Source: Pinus tabuliformis (lineage: Eukaryota; Streptophyta; Pinopsida; Pinales; Pinaceae). Taken from it: a stretch of DNA of 64,000 bases. Below are positions 58,301 through 64,000 of this stretch, one piece after another (the first letter of the stretch is position 1; every line of letters begins with the position of its first letter). Both the position numbers and the translations under genes were made by a program. The stretch covers positions 763,220,720 through 763,284,719 of the forward strand of contig CM062813.1 in assembly GCA_031772625.1 (NCBI GenBank), written 5' to 3'. The notes beneath the pieces were generated by a model that worked only from the letters and a program-made list of their open reading frames with translations, did not search any database and was not told the origin of the DNA.

Positions 58301-58737
58301 GCAAAAGAAGTTTTGATGTAGGTGACTGGGTATTCCTACGGCTATAACCATATAAACAAATGTCCCTCAAGAAAGCTAAGAAGGATAATAAATTATCACC
58401 AAAGTATTATGGTCCGTACAAGGTGTTGCAAAAGATTGGTATTATGGCATACAAATTGGAGCTTCCTGCAGCTTCCCGAGTGCACCTAGTTTTCCATGTT
58501 TCATGTTTAAAGAAGGTTATAGGTGACAAGCTCCCATTTCAAAAAATATTTCCAAAACTTGACGAGATAGGAAAAATCATATTGGAACCGGAAGCAGTCA
58601 CAGAAACAAGAACTCGACAGCTACAAAATCGATCAATTTCAGTGTATCTCATCAAGTGGAAGAACTTATCCACTAAAGATTCCACATGGGAGGATGAGAA
58701 TTTTATATAGAAGCATCCAGAACTACTCAAGCGTTGA
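55347..58737 (+). pseudogene. Chromovirus Pol (protease-RT-RNase H-integrase-chromodomain)
   Basis: Protease: the active site reads IDSRSTHNF where IDSGSTHNF is expected (Gly to Arg). RT: motif [13 protein letters not shown], catalytic VFFDDILIY near 56480. RNase H: VECDASGNGIGVVL. Integrase: zinc module around HTSPLGRHSG, core start MDFITGLP, then LSNRDPIF where the catalytic Asp of SDRD is Asn, and HPQSDGQTEIV with the Glu. The C-terminal chromodomain reads ETRTRQLQNRSISVYLIKWK then DSTWEDENFI, a histone-reading fold that steers integration. Frameshifts occur near 55520 and 57500-57650. Stops include TAG at 55520, 56569, 58264, 58282 and 58708 and TGA near 56272. The final stop is at 58735. 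Confidence 0.9.
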
Positions 58738-58766
58738 GGACAACGCTTTTTAGAAGGAGAGGGGCA

Positions 58767-59057
58767 TGTTAGGCCCCTATAATACTAGTGATTCCCCCAT
58801 TACTATTTTCATTGTATCCCTTATTGTTATTATTGTGCCCCTATTGCCCCCATATTATTATTAGTATGCCCCATAGAAACCCACTATTGTTATTTTTGTG
58901 CTCTTATGTTATTACTGTTATGTCAGCTTGAATAGTCATTTGTATCATCCAAGAATTGTTCATTTGTGTAATGTAAAGGAGGTTGCCCCCTCGAAGAGGC
59001 TGAATTCTAAGGCGTTGATCTATCTTTTCTATCTTTTTGTGAGTTGGTTTCCTAACA
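58767..59057 (+). mobile_element. Chromovirus 3' LTR
   Basis: 291 bases, TGTTAGG...CCTAACA, matching the 5' LTR apart from about ten substitutions and a 42-base deletion corresponding to 53334-53375, which removes the TATA box. Confidence 0.92.
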
Positions 59058-59062
59058 CCCCA

Positions 59063-60110
59063 TAAGGTCCTTACCAACCTTGTTTCCAATATTGGTTTTG
59101 AGGTTCAGATGGCCAAGGTTTCCAAGAAAATGTTTTGTTCTAATTACTTTGAGATGTTTTTTCATAACCTTAAATTGTGAATTAGGTTCTTGCATAATAC
59201 CAGGTTGATTAGCCTGTAATGGTATTCTTGGAGCTCCATAGAAAAGTTGCTTCAGTGATTGACTTGCTCCACTGTCCTCCTAGTAAACTTCCTTCAACCT
59301 TGGTAATGATGGGAAATATTTAGTAGCACATGTTTCTGCATGGATAACACAAATATCAACATCCTTTTTTTCTCATTTTGCATTCTTAACATTTCTACTT
59401 GTTCACTTATATTGCTAAGAATTTCTATTTGAAAGTTATCAAGCAAATTTCTAAGTTTAGTTTGACTTACTAATCACGATGTTGATTTACTTATTATTTC
59501 CCTTCATCTTGGTATGCGCTTGCATATTTAGAAGATGTCTTCAAATGATAATTGGCGTACATCACCTCTACTCATGGGATCAAGGAGATCAATCCACTCA
59601 TCCCTAATTGTTCTAAGTAAGAGGGTTTTTAGTGTGTCAAATCCTAAATGATGTAACTTTTCCCTTTTAAGATTATACATAAATATTTCTATTAAACCCT
59701 CAAGGCTCTTATATTTTGTTTGAGTCATTCTAAATATTTATTCTTTAAGATCATGATCTTATATTTTTATAGAAATATATTTTACATATCATTCCATGAT
59801 CTTATTGAATTACTACCTAAACTCATGAACCATTTAAGAGATCTATCCTTCAATGTTGCTAGAAACAAACTCAAGTTTTGAGTGTTTAATAAGTAACCAT
59901 AATATATACAAAGTATTTCAAATTCAAAGAGAAAGGTTTACAGATTATCTGACCTCAAACCATGAAAGTTGGGAAGGAAATATGGAGGGATGCTCTTCAT
60001 ATGAACACTGATATTAGTATCTTGAATGGGAAATCTAAGAGGATCTTCCTCGTTGTCATCATCTCCATCCATTTCCACTACCATCTCTAACACCTCTTCT
60101 TTTTTTACCT
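59063..60110 (-). pseudogene. Gypsy-C Gag N-terminal and core
   Basis: Minus-strand translation starts around 60110 with an acidic stretch and DPLRFPIQDTNISVHMKSIPPYF, then LPNFHGLRSDN. It continues with SLFLATLKDRSLKWFMSLG and SIRSWNDM, the classic retrotransposon Gag core, and a clear open segment (59728-59528: LREKLHHLGF-like, LLLRTIRDEWIDLLDPMSRGD). The region near 59150-59060 is Trp/Gln-rich (SWKPWPSEPQNQYWKQ) and stops at the chromovirus insertion. Multiple stops and frame changes make it a pseudogene. It is the best evidence that Gypsy-C is an Athila/Tat-like plant Gypsy. Confidence 0.8.
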
Positions 60111-60347
60111 GCAAAAGTGGATGGTGATGTGGTTCTTACTGCACCACGTGACCAAGTGGGAGCGGGGGGTTTGGCATTGGAGGACTATTTATTTGCTTTT
60201 ATACATAGATATTTTGAATGAGAATGTTAATGTAATACAATTTTCTATTTTTTAAATAAAAGATGCCTAACACAAATTTTTTGTTTTAGCAAAAAGTAAA
60301 AGAAATGAATCAACTAGGGAAGAAAACAATGCATACTTTGAGACCTA

Positions 60348-60363
60348 CCCAACAACGGTGCCA
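60348..60363 (-). promoter_or_regulatory. Primer-binding site of Gypsy-C
   Basis: On the minus strand TGGCACCGTTGTTGGG follows the LTR end (TTCATCA) after a short C/T spacer. It is a close relative of TGGCGCCGTTGCCGGGGA, the site typical of Athila/Tat-like plant Gypsy elements. Confidence 0.8.
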
Positions 60364-60368
60364 AAAAG

Positions 60369-60735
60369 TGATGAACCATAGTATTGCAACAAGAATATTG
60401 TAACTCCCAAGGCTACCAAGTTTAATTATCAACCGCAGGTCCATACAAACTTAGGAGGTGTTGACACTATATGCGCAACACATAGTGTGTCATTATTTAA
60501 TTTATTTGATGCAATGAAGTGCATATCATGAAACCGGGCATAAACTAATTGTAGAAATGGAAATTCTTGAAATGGAAACATTAATCTATTGCAAGAAACA
60601 AAATGAAAACCTATTCTAATTGCATAATGTAAAGAGCATGAAACAACTCTACGTCACCTCATTCAAAAAGAACATATGCTAGTAGCAATGTTCATTAAGA
60701 ATTTCAAAAAGTAATCATGTAAATCACCATTATGT
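60369..60735 (-). mobile_element. Gypsy-C 5' LTR, interrupted
   Basis: Matches 47972-48342 of the 3' LTR. The match ends at ATTATG, where a Sirevirus LTR begins at 60736. The rest of this LTR should lie beyond the window, past that Sirevirus. Confidence 0.85.
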
Positions 60736-62703
60736 TGTTGGCATTATGATACATGTGTTGTCCTTGATGGAAACCCATATACAAGTCAGTTCAAAATTGA
60801 TAAAGGGAAACTCACATTGTAACAGGTCTATTCAGAAGTAACAGAGTAATGGCACAAAATAACAGGATGATGGGACAAAGGATTTCGGATCAGAATCAAG
60901 AAATTGAAGAAAAATAATGTTTTAAGTTGTATACGTTGTTTCACCTAGTCCAAGTTGCGCATACAAGCAGGTACACAGAACAAAAGGAGCATATATGTAC
61001 GCACACACTTTCACAAGAGGAAAAGCGTGTATGGAATGGAAAATTAAGGTTAAATAATACCAAGGGTCCATACCATGGTATTAGCCCACAATATTGAGCG
61101 AAATAACAGTTACTTTATCCCGTCTAAGAATACCATAGATTCTAAGTGTGGTTTTGGTGCATCATATTGACAAAGGCTCTAGTATATAAGGAGCAAAAGA
61201 TTAAAGGGCTAGGTGTGGAAATGAAAGGTTTTTCCATGAACACTTCTATCTTAAGTATATTTTGTGTTGTAAGGGTTATGGTTATGATATAGATCTGAAA
61301 TGTCTTGTTCACCCTTGAATATAATGTTGGATTAGGATCATCAGATCTGAAATGACTTATCATTGTATGATCTGATAATGGATAGTCTAGATCTGATTGC
61401 TAACTCATGTTTTATCCTTTACATATGATTTTGGTATATCTGAAGTCTTGAAAAGCTGCGAAGTTATAAGTCATTATTTGCAGATCTATACACTGGTTCG
61501 CCTTAGTGAACGCACGTATACATGCAGGCTTGACACTTCCAATTCACGTATGTAGAAGAAAAGCTTGTTGTTTAGAGATGACTGATCTATTTGACTAGTG
61601 TTGTTGTTTCACTGTTGTTTGTCAATGATGTCTTCATTAGATCTAAAAGTAAAACTGATTGTATAAGCAGATTGAGTCTAGTTGATTGATTGATTGAGTA
61701 AGAAGGGTGATCTTTGTTGCTATCTGTTTAGAACTCTGTAATATGACAATAGATCTTCAGAATGTCTCTAGTTAATACAATTTTTGGTTCAGAAGTTTGA
61801 TGATTTAGTATTTTTAGAGGTATACGCAGGTTGGTTTACAGAAACTAGTGTATACATGTATGTTGGCTTCATTGAAGTAGCATATACATTCTGACATATG
61901 ATTTTTGAGGTTGCAGTTGGTTCTGGTTGTTAATGCAGTGTTCTAGGTTCAACTCTATGCTCTGGTGACAGTGATTTGACTATTCAGATTGACTGATTGT
62001 TGATATATGTAGCTCTATTTGATGGTTGTATTGCAGTAGTGATTGATTTTGAGCTTCCATGTTACTAATGGGTCTAGTATGAAAATTTGATGAAACATGG
62101 CCTACATATTTTTGTTATTGTGTACCACGAGTATCCAGTTTGAAAATTTATGAAACGTGGTCCCTGGAGGAAGAGTGAAGCTAGTATCCTTTTGTAGGCT
62201 GGAACCTATGTACTAGTAAAGATATCAGCCAGTACAAGAGCTAGGGGGTTGGAGCTCCCTTCCAGTAGAATCTGGAAAACAAGTGAAGGTTGTATCCTTC
62301 AACAGGTAGATGCATGCGTACTGGAAAAAGTCTGTACCAGTACAAAACTTGTAAACACTTTTTATAATAAGAAGATTGAAGACTGAGACAACAACAACAA
62401 TGATTTTTTCCCACATTGGGTTTCCACCTGAAAAATCCTGGTGTTCATGTGTGCTGCTTATGTGTGTTGATTTATTATGTTCTTACTACATTTCTTTACT
62501 ACTTAGTAAATGTATCAAACTCTTATTTAAGACAATGAATTAGTTGTTTATCAAAGTTTATTATCTATACGCTGGTTTCATTATTTATAGGCATGGACAT
62601 ACGTTGGTTGGTTTCTGTAAAATAGTGTATACAGTTTGAAAAAGAAAATCATTATTGTGAAAGTTTAAATACTGATTCACCCCCCCCAGTATTTTTCCCA
62701 ACA
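60736..62703 (+). mobile_element. Sirevirus 5' LTR (right-hand element)
   Basis: 1968 bases, TGTTGG...CCAACA, with the ATTCACCCCCCCCAGTATTT terminal signature. It matches the LTR at 1863-3848. Palindromic GTATAC-containing modules recur at about 60940-60990, 61485-61555, 61820-61890 and 62570-62635. A gene-free LTR; the minus-strand open frame at 62225-62416 is not supported by any domain. Confidence 0.9.
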
Positions 62704-62705
62704 AT

Positions 62706-62717
62706 TGGTATCAGAGT
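62706..62717 (+). promoter_or_regulatory. Sirevirus primer-binding site
   Basis: TGGTATCAGAGT starts two bases after the LTR, one base different from the complement of the initiator methionine tRNA end. It proves that 60736-62703 is a 5' LTR. Confidence 0.9.
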
Positions 62718-62763
62718 AGGTCCTTCAGAAGAAGCTTGATCGCTTGAAGGAAGATCTCTCAAG

Positions 62764-64000
62764 ATGAGCAATCATGAAGGAATGGGATCTATCAGACCAC
62801 CAATCTTTAATGGAAATAAGTTAACATATTGGAAGACAAGAACCAGAGCCTATCTTCAGTCACTTGGATCTGATGTTTGGGAAATTGTAGAAGGAGGATA
62901 CCAATATCTAGCAGCAGTCCCCATAGATCTAGTAGAAAAGAAAGCATATGAAACCAATGCCAAATTCATCAATGCATTATTGGGAAGTCTATCAAAATCA
63001 GAATTCGTCAAAGTCATGCAACTCAACACAGCCAAAGTAATATGGGACAAAATCATTCAAAGCTATGAAGGATACTCCCAAGTAAAACTTTATAAGCTCC
63101 AAACTCTCAGAATTCAATATGAAACTCTCAATATGCATTGTGATTAAAGTATTTCTAATTAATTTTTACGAGTAGATGAGATTTTAAATTGTATGAATAA
63201 TCTAGGTGAATAAATAAAGGAGGATACTATAGTAGAGAAAATTTTAATATCTCTATCGTCTAAATTTGAGTCAAAAGTATTTTGCATTGAAGAGAAGCAA
63301 GATCTACAATCTGTTACTGTTGTTCAACTTCATGGAATTTTAATTGCCTTTGAAATGAGGAAAGGAGGTCCATCTGAAATCAGAGAAGCTGCTTTCAAAG
63401 CCTCTACAAAGGGAAAATAAAAGGAACATATCAAGGCATCAAGATATATATCAGAAGACGACGAGGTAAACTTTGTGAAGAAACTTCAACTAGGTATCGG
63501 AAGATTCAAAGGTAAGCTTCCCTTCAAATGTTCTGGTTGTGGTAGAGTTGGCCATTATGCTTCCAGATGTCCTCATAAAGATAACCATGACAAAGGAAAG
63601 GATTCTGCAAAAGGTAATAGGAAACATTTTGTTAATAGAAGAAGTTATTATACTCATGAAGATAGTGATGGCATGTCTAATAGTGATGAAGGTGAATCTG
63701 AACAAGATATTAACATACTCATGGCTTATGAAAATGACGAGTTTATGGATGCCTTAGAAGAAGAATATTTTCTTGAAGAAATCACTCAACTTAAAATCTG
63801 TTTGGAAGAAAAGAATATGGTCATAGACACTTGGACACATCAACTCACTGAAAGGGAAAATCACAATGAAAAATTAGAATGTGAAGTAGTGAGTCTAAGA
63901 AAAGAACTTGAGAAGACAAAATCTTTGAATCTTATATTTTCTAAAGGATCAGAAACCTTAGATGAAATCATCAAGGTTAATTGTTCTCCTCTTATAAAAA
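62764..64000 (+). pseudogene. Sirevirus Gag, partial at window edge
   Basis: Starts MSNHEGMGSIRPPIFNGNKL with the Copia Gag motif PPIFNG..YWKTR. It then has the UBN2-type capsid core (WEIVEGGY, VIWDKIIQSYEG, VKLYKLQTLR) and a zinc knuckle CSGCGRVGHYASRC (63529-63570; C-X2-C-X4-H-X4-C). An acidic tail and a long coiled-coil segment follow up to the window end. One frame is kept throughout, with four TAA stops at 63145, 63160, 63211 and 63418. The start lies 60 bases after the LTR, close to the primer site, and the ATG context (AAGATGAGC) is good. Protease and pol should follow to the right. Confidence 0.9.

Larger units (their letters stand above)
53169..59057 (+). mobile_element. Complete chromovirus (Ty3/Gypsy), 5.9 kb
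   Basis: A structurally complete element: 5' LTR, primer site, gag, pol with terminal chromodomain, polypurine tract (about 58751-58764) and 3' LTR. It is flanked by the 5-base duplication CCCCA (53164-53168 and 59058-59062). It sits in Gypsy-C gag in the opposite orientation. The two LTRs differ by about ten substitutions plus one 42-base deletion, and both genes carry several stops, so it is no longer autonomous. Confidence 0.93.

Noticed and set aside
1..64000. Host protein-coding genes, tRNA, rRNA or miRNA loci
   Set aside because: Every domain I recognise belongs to a transposable element. I saw no tRNA cloverleaf boxes or rRNA sequence. A small unspliced host exon could still be missed without a search.

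Overview
The window is intergenic DNA from a seed plant. I see no convincing host gene, tRNA, rRNA or CRISPR array. It consists of degenerate, nested LTR retrotransposons: Ty1/Copia of the Sirevirus type, several Ty3/Gypsy lineages including a chromovirus, small hAT-like elements and solo LTRs. Nested plant lineages, a methionine-tRNA-type primer site (TGGTATCAGAG), archaeal-type RNase H Gypsy relatives and long LTRs point to a large plant genome. A gymnosperm is possible, but I cannot show it from the sequence.

Layout. 1-3848: 3' end of a Sirevirus with its 3' LTR, missing its last few tens of bases. 3849-18487: copy 1 of a ~14.65 kb segmental duplication. 18488-20638: a degenerate coiled-coil ORF of unknown family, then two LTR-like blocks. 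20639-31424: a plus-strand Gypsy element ('Gypsy-A') with the order RNase H-like, RT, RNase H, integrase, then a long coiled-coil ORF. It is interrupted by two hAT-like MITEs and a 2.13 kb solo LTR. 31425-35551: AT-rich repeats. 35552-47971: a minus-strand Tat-like Gypsy ('Gypsy-B') whose gag carries a 2.4 kb Sirevirus-type solo LTR. 22376-37042 is copy 2 of the duplication. It lies inside otherwise continuous elements at both ends, so it looks like the source and copy 1 like the derivative. 47972-60735: a minus-strand, apparently gag-only Gypsy ('Gypsy-C'), with a 5.9 kb plus-strand chromovirus (53169-59057) in its gag. Its 5' LTR is broken at 60736 by a second Sirevirus, which runs off the right edge with LTR, primer site and gag.

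How it fits together. Target-site duplications fix several insertion events: CCCCA (chromovirus), GTTCC (Sirevirus solo LTR), CTCCT (2.13 kb solo LTR), ATGGTTTC (hAT-like MITE). Both copies of the large duplication carry the same nested insertions and many of the same stop codons, so it happened after Gypsy-A was dead. Most stops in the Gypsy reading frames are TAG where Gln (CAG) is expected, and some catalytic changes lie in CG or CAG contexts, as expected from decay of methylated cytosines. All pol genes look inactive. The least familiar parts are the 3' coiled-coil ORF of Gypsy-A with a promoter-like leader, the unknown ORF at 18488-19602, and exon-like blocks inside Gypsy-C.
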